Below, one piece after another: positions 27,180 to 36,685 of a DNA stretch of 64,000 nucleotides; positions within the stretch are counted from its first letter, which is position 1; each line of letters opens with the position of its first letter. The DNA comes from Gracilibacillus lacisalsi DSM 19029 (lineage in GTDB: Bacteria > Bacillota > Bacilli > Bacillales > Amphibacillaceae): assembly GCF_000377765.1 (NCBI RefSeq), contig NZ_KB898678.1:1-64000 (forward strand). Direction: 5' to 3'. The position numbers and the translations under genes were made by a program. The notes beneath the pieces were generated by a model. It searched no databases, had not been told where the DNA came from, and worked only from the letters and a program-made list of their open reading frames with translations.

Positions 27180-28052
27180 ATGAGATATAGATTTTTACCT
27201 TATATGTTGTTATTACCTGTATTTACCATGATTATCGTCATTGTGTTTATTCCTCTTATTACGACTATTATATACAGCTTTCAATCTTATAGATTGACAG
27301 ATCCAGATGCACAAGCGACTTTTGTTGGTTTAAGTAATTATATCGAAATTTTGCAGGATAGCCGTTTTATATCCTCTCTAATAACTAGTTTAATTTATAT
27401 TATTGGTAGTGTTATAGGAATGTTAATACTAGGCTTAATTACCGCACAAATTGCAAATCAAGCATTTAAAGGTCGTTCAATATTCCGCGCTTCCATCTTA
27501 TTACCATGGGCGGTTGCTCCAGTAGTTGCAGCACAGTCTTGGAAATTTATGTTCGAAACAGACTTCGGGATTATCAACTATGTTTTGGAAGGGATTGGGA
27601 TCATCGAACGAAATATACCGTGGCTTGTTTCATCGGATCATGCCATGATCAGTGTAATCGTAACAAATGTTTGGAAGACAACCCCTCTGTTAACTTTAAT
27701 TATTGTATCTGGTCTACAGACGATCTCAAAAGAATTATACGAGAGTGCAGATATAGACGGAGCAGGTGATTGGAAAAAGTATTATCATATTACACTGCCA
27801 TTGATAAGGCCATTCATCGCTATGGGACTTATCTTTACAACACTACAGACGATCAATGTCATCGATATTATTTATGTGATGACTGGTGGAGGACCTGGTG
27901 AATCAACAGAAATCTTTACGCTTTACAATTACAAAGTGTTTTTCCAATATCTAGACTTTGGTCTTGGTGGTGCTATGGCTGTTATTGGAGTAGTTATAGT
28001 CGGTATATTAATCTACTTCTATACAAGAAGTATGAATAAGCAGTATAACTAA
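27180..28052 (+). CDS. Sugar ABC transporter permease (MalF type)
   Basis: A 290-residue CUT1 permease with six membrane spans starting LPYMLLLPVFTMIIVIVFIP. The EAA loop is ELYESADIDGAGDWKKYYHITLPLI, followed by the MTGGGPGESTEI motif usual for MalF-type proteins. Start ATG 27180. A short hairpin (GGTATCGAGG / CCTCGGTACC, about 27137-27162) separates it from the binding-protein gene, probably favouring expression of the latter. It works with the next gene. Confidence 0.88.
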   Translation: MRYRFLPYMLLLPVFTMIIVIVFIPLITTIIYSFQSYRLTDPDAQATFVGLSNYIEILQDSRFISSLITSLIYIIGSVIGMLILGLITAQIANQAFKGRSIFRASILLPWAVAPVVAAQSWKFMFETDFGIINYVLEGIGIIERNIPWLVSSDHAMISVIVTNVWKTTPLLTLIIVSGLQTISKELYESADIDGAGDWKKYYHITLPLIRPFIAMGLIFTTLQTINVIDIIYVMTGGGPGESTEIFTLYNYKVFFQYLDFGLGGAMAVIGVVIVGILIYFYTRSMNKQYN

Positions 28053-28067
28053 TAGGAGGTACTCCTG

Positions 28068-28886
28068 ATGAAAAAAAAGGTAAAAGTTTGGTTTTGGATC
28101 GGATTAACGATTGTTATATTAATCAATATAATTCCTTATCTATGGACGATCCTAACCTCTTTAAAACAACAAAATGAAATCTACAACGTAAAGATTTTCC
28201 CTGAAACACTTTTTTTGGAAAATTATGTGCAAGTACTATTTAAAAGTGGCTTTTTGAAGAATATATGGAATAGTATCGTGATTTCAAGTGTGACAGCGAT
28301 AATGTGTATTGTAATTGGGGTACCCGCCGCATATGCTTTTGCAAGGCTACAGTTCCGAATGAAAAATGGATTGTTTATGCTTGTGCTATTTATGACCATT
28401 TTTCCGGGTATCTTTATTATCAGTCCGTTATTTAGCTTTTTGCGAAGCATAGGTGCGATAGATACGTACTTTGCCTTAATTTTACCTTACATTGCATATT
28501 TCACACCATTAGTTGTTTGGATTTTAACGGGATTTTTCAGAACAATACCGAGTGCTATCGAAGAGGTAGCAATCATGGATGGATGTAGTATTCCAAAATT
28601 AATCTGGAAAATTGTATTACCCTTATCGGTTCCTGGAATTATTACCGTTGGGATTATTGCCTTCACATTATCCTGGAATGAATTTCTATTTGCGTTAATC
28701 TTTACATCTTCAGATAGTGCTCGGACGGTACCTGTTGCGATTTCTCAGTTCCAAGGTGTGCATTCACTAAATTGGGGGCAAATGACAGCTGCAGCAATAG
28801 TTGCAACGATTCCAATTGTGTTAATATCCGTTTTCTTACAGAAGTATATTATAAGTGGGCTAACGGCAGGGGCAATCAAAGAATAA
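28068..28886 (+). CDS. Sugar ABC transporter permease (MalG type)
   Basis: A 272-residue permease, six membrane spans, with the EAA loop AIEEVAIMDGCSIPKLIWKIVLPLS and C-terminus ISGLTAGAIKE. Start ATG 28068 follows TAGGAGGTACTCCTG and is 15 bases past the previous stop. It completes the importer of this operon, which again lacks an ATPase gene. The likely cargo is the substrate of the GH127 enzyme two genes downstream. Confidence 0.88.
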   Translation: MKKKVKVWFWIGLTIVILINIIPYLWTILTSLKQQNEIYNVKIFPETLFLENYVQVLFKSGFLKNIWNSIVISSVTAIMCIVIGVPAAYAFARLQFRMKNGLFMLVLFMTIFPGIFIISPLFSFLRSIGAIDTYFALILPYIAYFTPLVVWILTGFFRTIPSAIEEVAIMDGCSIPKLIWKIVLPLSVPGIITVGIIAFTLSWNEFLFALIFTSSDSARTVPVAISQFQGVHSLNWGQMTAAAIVATIPIVLISVFLQKYIISGLTAGAIKE

Positions 28887-28919
28887 AAACAACAATATAT
28901 GTACGTTGGGGGATAATAT

Positions 28920-31310
28920 ATGTATAAGTTAACGAACAAAGTGTTTACAGCATTCGTAAACGACAAAGGATTGGTTGATTCTCTTTCTGTTAACCAAGAC
29001 AAATCAGATATGAATTGGGTTATCAATCAAAATTATTTAAAAGAGCATAATTACCCGGATTATCAGAAATTGCTTGGGAATTTTTCGATTGAGATAAATA
29101 ACCAAACTTTTGATAATCAGGGGGTCGAACCAAGAGTAGATGTGTCAAAGCAACAACTAAAGGTGAATTTTGACTTTTTAGAAGCTGGATTCACTATAGC
29201 ATATATTTATACAGCAGCTGATAATAGTTATTTTGATTGGCGTATACAAGTTATCAACCATAATGAAAAGGAATTAGTGATTGATCATTTTCAAGTGTGG
29301 TGTTCTCTTTCTTATATTATGTTTCGAGATACAGATGTACATCGGAATATGCAGCAGTCTTGTGCGATATTCCCGCATATTTCAAATGATTATACTAGAT
29401 TGATTGCCAAAAAGAGAGATAACAATGGACCCGATTTAGCTATTTTGAATTTAGAAGGCAAGACGATAAATATCGGAACTTTCTGTCGATATACGAATAG
29501 ATTTCGTGAGCAAGTATCGCCTTCATTAGATGGAGCCTTGTTTCACCAGCTCATACTAGCAGAAACGAGTGAAACTAAAGAAGAATGTGATTGGATTTAT
29601 GATAGCTTAGGACAAAGTATTACCGTTCCAGCTGCCAATAAGCAGTCTTGGTTATATCGATTTGCGGCTGTTGATCATACTGAAGAATACCAGCAAACAC
29701 TTTTAGATTGCGATCAACCGCTTATTCAATATCCGCCGGTTGTATTGAAGGGTAGACATTTTATTGGTGAAGTGTTGGTACCTAGCAATACTACAATTCA
29801 CCAGCTTATATTAAAGCTTCATGATAAGACGATCGATATCACAAATTATTTAAAGAAATTATCGAAAAGTAAGTATCAAATAGAATATTTGATGCAAGAT
29901 TTGGGCGAGCATAAATTAGAGGTAGTTTTAGATAATGAAAAAATAGATTTCGTTGTTTTTAATGTAATGGATCCGATACATCGTCTTATCGAAGCACGAG
30001 CAAATTATTTAGAGCGCAATGCTTTTATTGAAGAAGAGACTGATGAAAACACTTTTGGGTTTAAACCTATATCGAATCAAGGAGAATCACTTGGTAAGTT
30101 ATGTTTTTTGTTACAAAAAAATCTGATAGCGGAAGTTAAACCGAATCAAATAGAAAAAGTAGAAAAAAGTGCAGTATTTTATATAAAAAATAAATGGTTT
30201 AAAAATGGGGACCTAAATAATCCGTTGAAAATACATGGTGACTTTTATCGTACATTAGATTTTGACTATATTGCACATGTTTTCTTTTTATTGTCAAAAG
30301 TCCATCCAACATTTTTGAAAATTCATCAACCTAATGTTTATTTGGAGTGGGCGGCCGAGGTAATGATACTTCGCTTTGATAAGAATTTACATCAAAGTGA
30401 ACGAGAAAAAAATGAGACAGAAATGAATGGTGTTTTTAACCTATTTATAGAAGATTTATTAGCGGAACTTGCAAAACAAAAAAAGCTGAAATACTGGAAT
30501 CGGCTACAAGAACTATGGCAAAGTTTCTGTTTGAAGTTGGTAAATAATGTGGATTCCTATCAATCAGCAATAACAGAGCATCACTTTGATAATGCCGGAT
30601 TTGGTCCAACTAGTGAATCATTGGCAATATATGGGGAATTAGAAGCTGCGGAGAAGTATGGTGAATTAATATTGGCGAATATTGGTATAAGTAACGATTT
30701 TCGAAATCAAAATCCAGATCGTTGGTGGGAAGCATTATCTTATATGATTCATTCATTATGGGGAGGTCTTGTATCCCATTCGGCCCTTGTCCTCTTTGAA
30801 AAAAGTAAAAAAATATATTATCTGCATGCAGCTTACCGTTCGATGATGGCTGTCCTCTATTGTTATGACTGGAATGCAAGTGCCACTTTAAACGTGCTAA
30901 AAGAGGGGGAAGCAGCTTCGACTTATAGTGTGGCCTACCCCAATATTAATAAGCCATCCTTAACCCATAACCGTTTTGGACAATCAGTATTTTTTGAAGA
31001 TGATCCGGAACTGTTTGCTGGAAATGCAACAGGTGACGATTGGGATATGGGAGAAGAATTAGTAGCGTATTTAAAAGGATTTGGTACAACAACATATGTA
31101 TATCAAGAAAATGGCAAGGTACACTGTGTAAATGGAATTATTACTGAAAAGAACGGTCAATTGATTGTTGAAAGTTATGCAGCATATCCTAAAGAATATA
31201 AGTTTTACCAAATGGGAATAGCGGATGTATACAAACAAGATAATCAAGATTTTTCACAGATAATTATCGAAAGAGATCATGATCAGTGTTGGAAGATTAT
31301 TAATCTATAA
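28920..31310 (+). CDS. Large unrecognised protein, possible glycan-active enzyme
   Basis: I do not recognise this 796-residue protein with confidence. The N-terminal third (about 1-260) looks like an all-beta domain (SYFDWRIQVINHNEKELVIDHFQVW), as found at the start of many (alpha/alpha)6-barrel carbohydrate enzymes. A middle part (about 265-350) may be a small beta module. The C-terminal half is helical with conserved-looking aromatic stretches (NPDRWWEALSYMIHSLWGG, AAYRSMMAVLYCYDWNA). It has no signal peptide, so it should be cytoplasmic. It stands between an importer and a GH127 gene, all co-directional, suggesting a glycosidase or lyase on the imported arabinoside. It may be DUF5695-like, but I cannot confirm that. 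Confidence 0.75.
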   Translation: MYKLTNKVFTAFVNDKGLVDSLSVNQDKSDMNWVINQNYLKEHNYPDYQKLLGNFSIEINNQTFDNQGVEPRVDVSKQQLKVNFDFLEAGFTIAYIYTAADNSYFDWRIQVINHNEKELVIDHFQVWCSLSYIMFRDTDVHRNMQQSCAIFPHISNDYTRLIAKKRDNNGPDLAILNLEGKTINIGTFCRYTNRFREQVSPSLDGALFHQLILAETSETKEECDWIYDSLGQSITVPAANKQSWLYRFAAVDHTEEYQQTLLDCDQPLIQYPPVVLKGRHFIGEVLVPSNTTIHQLILKLHDKTIDITNYLKKLSKSKYQIEYLMQDLGEHKLEVVLDNEKIDFVVFNVMDPIHRLIEARANYLERNAFIEEETDENTFGFKPISNQGESLGKLCFLLQKNLIAEVKPNQIEKVEKSAVFYIKNKWFKNGDLNNPLKIHGDFYRTLDFDYIAHVFFLLSKVHPTFLKIHQPNVYLEWAAEVMILRFDKNLHQSEREKNETEMNGVFNLFIEDLLAELAKQKKLKYWNRLQELWQSFCLKLVNNVDSYQSAITEHHFDNAGFGPTSESLAIYGELEAAEKYGELILANIGISNDFRNQNPDRWWEALSYMIHSLWGGLVSHSALVLFEKSKKIYYLHAAYRSMMAVLYCYDWNASATLNVLKEGEAASTYSVAYPNINKPSLTHNRFGQSVFFEDDPELFAGNATGDDWDMGEELVAYLKGFGTTTYVYQENGKVHCVNGIITEKNGQLIVESYAAYPKEYKFYQMGIADVYKQDNQDFSQIIIERDHDQCWKIINL

Positions 31311-31332
31311 CATACATGGGGAGGAAAAAACG

Positions 31333-33258
31333 ATGAATAAGATGACACCGATTCAGCTTTCGCAAGTGAAGATTAAGGATACATTTTGGAGTCCATGGCA
31401 AAATCTTGTAAAAGATTCCATCATTCCATATCAGTGGGATGCTTTAAATGACCGGATACCTGGAGCTGAACCAAGCAGAACGGTCAAAAATTTTGAAATA
31501 GCAGCAGGTAGGTCAGATGGTAAGCATTATGGCATGGTTTTTCAAGATAGTGATTTGTACAAATGGATGGAAACAGTAGCATACACCCTTCATATGGAAA
31601 AAAATGACGAATGGGAGGAGATCATGGATGAAGTTATCCAATTAATTGAAGAAGCACAAGAAGAAAATGGTTACCTCAACACCTATTTTAGTGTTAATCA
31701 TCCAGATAAAAAATGGACGAATTTAAAAGATGATCATGAATTGTATTGTATTGGTCATTTAATTGAGGCAGCAGTAGCCTATTATGAAGCAACAGGGAAA
31801 GATCAAATTATTCAGATCGTCAATAAAGCTATCGAGCATATTACAGAGGTGATTGGAGAAGATCAAGGAAAGCTTGCTGGATATCCAGGGCATCCTGAAA
31901 TTGAACTTGCTTTGATGAAATTATACAGGATAACTGGCAAAGAGGCGTATATCAGTTTGTGTAAATTTTTCATCGAGGAAAGAGGCAGAAGAACTCCACA
32001 TCATTTCTTTGACGAAGAAACGAAAAAACGTGGCGAAAAGCCCGAAAATGATTATAGTTATTATCAAGCACATTTACCAATTAGAGAACAACGGACAGCT
32101 GAAGGACATTCGGTGCGTGCTACCTATTTATATAGTGGTATGGTTGATTTGGCAAGCGAGTTAGAAGACGAAGAACTGTTAGAGGTGTGTCGTGCCCTTT
32201 GGGAGAATACTGTTAATAAGAGAATGTACGTAACTGGCGGGATTGGATCATCCGCACACCAAGAAAGATTTACGGTCGATTATGATTTACCAAATGATAG
32301 AGCATATACCGAAACATGTGCCTCGGTGGCATTAATCATGTGGGCTCATCGTATGGTGCAGATAGAGGCCGACTCCAACTATACGGATGTGTTAGAACGA
32401 GCATTATATAATGGAGCGTTAAGTGGCATTGCATTAGATGGTAAAAGTTATTTCTATGTTAATCCATTAGAAGTTTGGCCGCATACAACAAACTGTAGAC
32501 ATGATATGAATTCAGTTAAAACAATAAGACAACCTTGGTTCGGTTGTGCTTGCTGTCCACCGAACATTGCTAGATTACTAGCTTCTCTTGGTCAATATAT
32601 TTATTCTGTTAATCAGAAAGAACTGTATGTCCATTTATATATTAGTGGTGAAACTGAATTTATGATGGATGGTGAGCTTATTAAGATAGCACAACAATCA
32701 AATTATCCTTGGGAAGGGAATATTAACTTTCGTATAGACTTAAAAAAGCCAACTCCATTTACATTGGCAGTTAGAATTCCAGGTTGGTGTAAAGAATGCA
32801 CACTATTCATAAATGGCGAGGAATATCCAGTTGAGAAAGTGAAAGGATATGCAAAGGTTCACAAGGAATGGCATCCAGGGGATGAAGTAATATTATCTCT
32901 AGATATGCCAGTAGAAACTGTTAGATCACATCCTGCTGTACGTGAAAATGCTGGTAAAGTGGCACTTCAACGTGGGCCAATCGTCTATTGTCTGGAAGAA
33001 ATCGATAATGGAGCAAATTTACAAGATATTCAACTAGATTCGAAACAAACCTTCTCAGTAGACTTTGACGCATCCCTCTTAAATGGTGTGATGGTTGTAA
33101 AAGGAACAGGCTTCAAAACGGATACTGATAAGATTCAAGACCAACTCTATATAACAGCTCAACCATCCTTTATAAAAAAAGAACTAACAGCAATTCCTTA
33201 CTACGCATGGAGTAATAGAGGTGAGAATGAAATGTTAGTTTGGATAAGAGAAAAGTAA
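31333..33258 (+). CDS. GH127 beta-L-arabinofuranosidase
   Basis: GH127 (formerly DUF1680) enzymes cleave beta-L-arabinofuranosyl linkages, as found on plant hydroxyproline-rich glycoproteins, using a zinc-bound cysteine nucleophile. The 641-residue protein fits the family (HypBA1 has about 658). The zinc ligands are visible: Glu327 and Cys329 in ETCASVALIMW, and Cys407-Cys408 in GCACCPPNIARLL. Start ATG 31333 follows GGGGAGGAAAAAAC; an extension to 31279 would overlap the preceding gene. No signal peptide, so it acts on imported oligosaccharides. It closes the LacI-regulated operon. Confidence 0.92.
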   Translation: MNKMTPIQLSQVKIKDTFWSPWQNLVKDSIIPYQWDALNDRIPGAEPSRTVKNFEIAAGRSDGKHYGMVFQDSDLYKWMETVAYTLHMEKNDEWEEIMDEVIQLIEEAQEENGYLNTYFSVNHPDKKWTNLKDDHELYCIGHLIEAAVAYYEATGKDQIIQIVNKAIEHITEVIGEDQGKLAGYPGHPEIELALMKLYRITGKEAYISLCKFFIEERGRRTPHHFFDEETKKRGEKPENDYSYYQAHLPIREQRTAEGHSVRATYLYSGMVDLASELEDEELLEVCRALWENTVNKRMYVTGGIGSSAHQERFTVDYDLPNDRAYTETCASVALIMWAHRMVQIEADSNYTDVLERALYNGALSGIALDGKSYFYVNPLEVWPHTTNCRHDMNSVKTIRQPWFGCACCPPNIARLLASLGQYIYSVNQKELYVHLYISGETEFMMDGELIKIAQQSNYPWEGNINFRIDLKKPTPFTLAVRIPGWCKECTLFINGEEYPVEKVKGYAKVHKEWHPGDEVILSLDMPVETVRSHPAVRENAGKVALQRGPIVYCLEEIDNGANLQDIQLDSKQTFSVDFDASLLNGVMVVKGTGFKTDTDKIQDQLYITAQPSFIKKELTAIPYYAWSNRGENEMLVWIREK

Positions 33259-33291
33259 TTTACTATCTTACCAGGCAATTTTGAAGTGTAA

Positions 33292-33328
33292 AAGCCCCTG
33301 TATCAAATATTTTGAAACAGGGGTAGTG
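33292..33328. terminator. Bidirectional terminator
   Basis: CCCCTGTATCAAA and TTTGAAACAGGGG form a strong stem between the convergent GH127 and LPMO genes, with T-rich DNA on the right and A-rich DNA on the left. Confidence 0.75.
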
Positions 33329-33367
33329 TTCTTTATTATAGATCTATTTTTTAATGTATTTTGAGTC

Positions 33368-34324
33368 TCAGTTCACGACAACCCATACGCTACTTGTATC
33401 AGGCGTTTCACCTTGTGTCCACCAGAGTGCTTCATATAAGACACCTTGATACGTAACACGGTCTCCACCATTATATGCAGTGGTGCTGGACCATTCTGGA
33501 GCTTCAGGTTGTTCAGGTGTTTCAGGTGCATCCCCGTTTACCAATTCCCATACGTCTGATTCACCAGGAGTATCTCCTTGTGTCCACCACTTTGCTTGAT
33601 AAACGTTTCCATTATAAGAAACTCGATCCCCATTTAAATAAACAGCATTTGGATCCCACTCCGGTGTGTCGCCAGGTTCTTCCGGATCAGGTTCTCCTGG
33701 TTCCCCCGGATCTCCAGGCTCATATTCCCCATCAAAGTTAGCATCAATTACTTGATAGAAACCATTTGCTGTATCCGCTACTTCCCAATACGCAAGAATA
33801 ACATGATATCCTGACCTTTGAGGAATTTCACAATCATGTGTTGTCGTGAAATCAGGACGTTGCCCATTATCATTATGCGTACAGAATAATTCAAAATCTG
33901 CTCGTTCTAACGGAGAATTAGGATCCCAGCCTTCTTTTGTAATATAGTAATCCCAATTGTAGGAAGCATGTGCAGCAGTTAATGTCCATTCAAAGGTAAA
34001 GGCGCCACTTGACATCGGAACTTTTGCCCAACGAGTTTCTGATTGTTCGTCTAATTTAGGAAAGACACCTCCAGCACTGGCAATCTGCCCATCTGGTACC
34101 CCTGCTTCAGGAAAGTTACCAGGTCCCTCAAGGCTTTGTGGTTCATAAACTACAGCCCCACAATCAACATTAACGCCATCTGCGCATAATAGAGCTCTAC
34201 TTTCGGGATTACTAACATATCCATGTGCTGAAACAATTGTAGTAAAAGCTAACGACATAAAAAATAATCCAACAACCATCAATCCAACTTTTAGATAACT
34301 TAGATTATTCATATTTACACTCAT
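33368..34324 (-). CDS. Secreted AA10 lytic polysaccharide monooxygenase with two chitin-binding modules
   Basis: A 318-residue secreted copper LPMO that oxidatively cleaves crystalline chitin. The signal peptide ends VSA|HGYV, so the mature protein starts with His34, the first histidine-brace ligand; the second is His119 in TLTAAHASYNWDYYIT. EPQSLEGP, LDEQSETRW and GYHVILAYW agree with chitin-active AA10 enzymes. A Pro/Glu/Gly linker leads to two CBM5/12 repeats (about 225-268 and 275-318) with YNGNVYQAKWWTQG and YQGVLYEALWWTQG. Start ATG 34324 follows AAGGAGGAGAAG. An operator-like AGGTATAGACTTCT precedes it. C1-oxidising activity is likely by family but not proven by sequence. Confidence 0.95.
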   Translation of the reverse strand: MSVNMNNLSYLKVGLMVVGLFFMSLAFTTIVSAHGYVSNPESRALLCADGVNVDCGAVVYEPQSLEGPGNFPEAGVPDGQIASAGGVFPKLDEQSETRWAKVPMSSGAFTFEWTLTAAHASYNWDYYITKEGWDPNSPLERADFELFCTHNDNGQRPDFTTTHDCEIPQRSGYHVILAYWEVADTANGFYQVIDANFDGEYEPGDPGEPGEPDPEEPGDTPEWDPNAVYLNGDRVSYNGNVYQAKWWTQGDTPGESDVWELVNGDAPETPEQPEAPEWSSTTAYNGGDRVTYQGVLYEALWWTQGETPDTSSVWVVVN

Positions 34325-34350
34325 CTCTTCTCCTCCTTGATTATAATACT

Positions 34351-34367
34351 AGAAGTCTATACCTATT
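34351..34367 (-). promoter_or_regulatory. NagR-type operator-like site before LPMO gene
   Basis: On the minus strand this reads AATAGGTATAGACTTCT, immediately upstream of a TATAAT -10 box (34341-34346 region). It shares GGTATAGAC with the nag sites. Confidence 0.6.
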
Positions 34368-34548
34368 GAAGTAAAAGATATTAGTAAGAGCCCCAATAAT
34401 TTCGGATTCCACCTCCTTTTCTACCACAACAAAGAAAACCCTTACATTTTATATCATAGAGGATGAAAGTGTTTAATTCAATAGCAGTGGAGGAAATTAG
34501 TAAAAAAATCCTATAAATGAAAAACTGAACAAAAATGCAAAAAAAGGA

Positions 34549-34584
34549 TTGCATTACACTCTAGAAATTGGTATAGTTATCTTA
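34549..34584 (+). promoter_or_regulatory. Promoter of the LplBCA-type importer with operator-like word
   Basis: TTGCAT (34549-34554) and TATAGT (34572-34577) are 17 bases apart. The -10 box is part of GGTATAGTTATCTTA, nearly the same as GGTATAGTCATCTTA before the chitinase gene, so a shared regulator is possible. The similarity could also simply reflect the -10 element. Confidence 0.5.
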
Positions 34585-34606
34585 ACCAATAACAAAACTT
34601 ATCAAC

Positions 34607-34657
34607 GAGAACATAATCATCTTAGAAATGTCTAGGAGTTTATGTTCTCCTTTTTTT
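34607..34657 (+). terminator. Terminator hairpin in the importer leader
   Basis: GAGAACATAA (34607-34616) pairs with TTATGTTCTC (34640-34649), followed by seven T. It lies between the promoter and the first gene (start 34739), so it must be bypassed, by antitermination or attenuation, or a second promoter exists downstream. Confidence 0.7.
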
Positions 34658-34738
34658 ATGTGTAACAATTGCCATGACTTTGCCAGGAACGTGAAGTACA
34701 GTCGTTTTTGATTTCAAAAAATGGGGGTAAGGAGACAA

Positions 34739-35698
34739 ATGAATGTGAAATCCGAGGTTATCACAAAAAGTATAAAAACTAATAAGAAGAAAAGCTTTTT
34801 CAAAAGATACTTTGGCCAACTTGACTTACAAATGATGGTTATTCCTGGTCTGGTCTTTATTTTTATTTTTAACTATATACCGATGTATGGCGTGTTAATG
34901 GCTTTTCAGAATTATGACATATTTGAGGGAATGATGGGGAGCACATGGGTTGGACTAGAGCATTTTAAAATGTTTTTTTCTGATCCAAGGTTTCTGGAAA
35001 TCATGCGAAATACCTTTGTTATTAGTGGATTGAAGATTTTAATATGTTTCCCGGCACCAATCATGCTAGCTCTTATGTTAAATGAGGTAAAAAACATGGC
35101 CTTCAAAAGAACGGTACAAACCATCACTTATTTACCACACTTTTTGTCATGGGTGATCGTTGCTGGATTTGCGATGTCGATATTATCAACTGACAATGGC
35201 AGTTTAAATTTTGCATTAGAAAAAATAGGGTTGATTGATGAACCGATTAGTTTTCTAGCAATCCCTGAATACTTTTGGACGATTATCGTTTCTACTAATC
35301 TATGGAAATCGATTGGTTTTGCTTCGATTGTTTATATTGCGGCAATTGCAGGAGTGGATCCGCAGCTTTATGAAGCAGCAGCATTAGATGGGGCAAGTCG
35401 ATTTAAGCAGATCTTTTTAATAACGATTCCCTCGATTATGCCTATCATTGTTATCTTTTTTATTTTAGAAGTTGGAAATCTATTAAATGCTGGTTTCGAA
35501 GATTTATTAATTTTAGGAGATTCGGCAATATTACGGTCTGTTTCTGATGTCATTGATACCTATGTTTACCGGGTAGGGATTGGAAGCGGAAGGTATTCCT
35601 ATGCAACAGCAATTGGATTATTTAAAGCGATTATAAGTGTTGGTTTGTTAACGTTGGCAAATTATATCGCTCGCAGGAATGGCAATAGTCTTTGGTAA
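34739..35698 (+). CDS. ABC transporter permease, LplB type
   Basis: A 319-residue permease of the LplB/YtcP-like CUT1 branch used for complex oligosaccharides, with the characteristic start of the core domain MVIPGLVFIFIFNYIPMYGVLMAFQNYD and about six membrane spans. The EAA loop is QLYEAAALDGASRFKQIFLITIPSI. I choose ATG 34739, nine bases after TAAGGAG; the ATG at 34721 overlaps that site. It opens a four-gene operon (two permeases, binding protein, YesL-like protein) placed between the LPMO and the glucosaminate operon, so an oxidised or longer chito-oligosaccharide is a reasonable cargo by context. Confidence 0.87.
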   Translation: MNVKSEVITKSIKTNKKKSFFKRYFGQLDLQMMVIPGLVFIFIFNYIPMYGVLMAFQNYDIFEGMMGSTWVGLEHFKMFFSDPRFLEIMRNTFVISGLKILICFPAPIMLALMLNEVKNMAFKRTVQTITYLPHFLSWVIVAGFAMSILSTDNGSLNFALEKIGLIDEPISFLAIPEYFWTIIVSTNLWKSIGFASIVYIAAIAGVDPQLYEAAALDGASRFKQIFLITIPSIMPIIVIFFILEVGNLLNAGFEDLLILGDSAILRSVSDVIDTYVYRVGIGSGRYSYATAIGLFKAIISVGLLTLANYIARRNGNSLW

Positions 35699-35722
35699 AG
35701 AGAGAGAAGAGGTGAAGAACTA

Positions 35723-36619
35723 ATGATAAAACCGACATTTGGTGACCGAATCATGATAGTCAGCATATATATTTTTCTGATTTTATTAGGCTTTGTAACG
35801 TTCTATCCATTTTGGAATTCGTTAGTGATTTCCTTTAATAGTGGGCAGGACACTATGCTAGGCGGTGTAACTTTTTGGCCAAGAGATTTCACATTGGAAA
35901 ATTATCAAATCGTTTTCCAGGATAAAAGATTATTGAATGCCTTTTTGATCTCTGTGTTAAGGACGGTAATTGGTACTTTTCTATCTGTTCTAGTTACTGC
36001 ATTACTGGCGTATGGCTTGTCCAAAAAAGAATTGATTGGTAGAAAATTTTTTATGATTTTCTGTTTGTTAACCATGTTCTTTAGTGGCGGATTAATCCCT
36101 ACATTTCTACTAGTTAGAGGAATAGGGCTAATGGACTCCTTTTGGGCGATGATTATCCCAACGCTTGTATTAGTGTGGAATATGATTATTTTCCGTACCT
36201 TCTTTCAACAATTGCCTAAAGGGCTGGAGGAATCAGCTAAGATAGATGGATGTGGCAATTGGCAAATTTTCTTCCGGATTGTGCTACCTTTGTCAGGACC
36301 TGTTATCGCAACGTTATCCCTGTTTACAGCAGTGTTCCATTGGAATGATTGGTTTTTCCCTAGTATTTATATCTCTTCAGAGAACTTGATACCAATTCAG
36401 ACTTTACTTCGACAAGTATTGAATTCCAATACTGTAACATCACAAATGAGTCAGCTTGATGCGGGAGCTTTAGCGCACATGTCCAATGTAGCGAAAGTTA
36501 CTGGAAAATCTTTATCAATGGCTACCATGATGGTAGCAACGATTCCAATTATACTAGTTTATCCATTTGTCCAAAAACACTTTGTAAAAGGGGTACTAAT
36601 CGGATCATTGAAAGAGTAG
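35723..36619 (+). CDS. ABC transporter permease, LplC type
   Basis: A 298-residue LplC-like permease with six membrane spans and the EAA loop GLEESAKIDGCGNWQIFFRIVLPLS. The long loop after the fifth span (LRQVLNSNTVTSQMSQLDAGALAHMSNV) and C-terminus HFVKGVLIGSLKE are usual in this subfamily. Start ATG 35723 follows AGAGGTGAAG, 24 bases after the lplB-type stop. It works with the LplB-type permease and the large binding protein that follows. Confidence 0.88.
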   Translation: MIKPTFGDRIMIVSIYIFLILLGFVTFYPFWNSLVISFNSGQDTMLGGVTFWPRDFTLENYQIVFQDKRLLNAFLISVLRTVIGTFLSVLVTALLAYGLSKKELIGRKFFMIFCLLTMFFSGGLIPTFLLVRGIGLMDSFWAMIIPTLVLVWNMIIFRTFFQQLPKGLEESAKIDGCGNWQIFFRIVLPLSGPVIATLSLFTAVFHWNDWFFPSIYISSENLIPIQTLLRQVLNSNTVTSQMSQLDAGALAHMSNVAKVTGKSLSMATMMVATIPIILVYPFVQKHFVKGVLIGSLKE

Positions 36620-36685
36620 TGCAATGACATTGGTTTAAGGCTACATGCTTTAAATAATAATTAATTGAAAAAGGGGTTGTGTGCA

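Noticed and set aside
31279-31332. Upstream extension of GH127
   Set aside because: It would overlap the preceding gene by about 30 bases; ATG 31333 has GGGGAGG at good distance.
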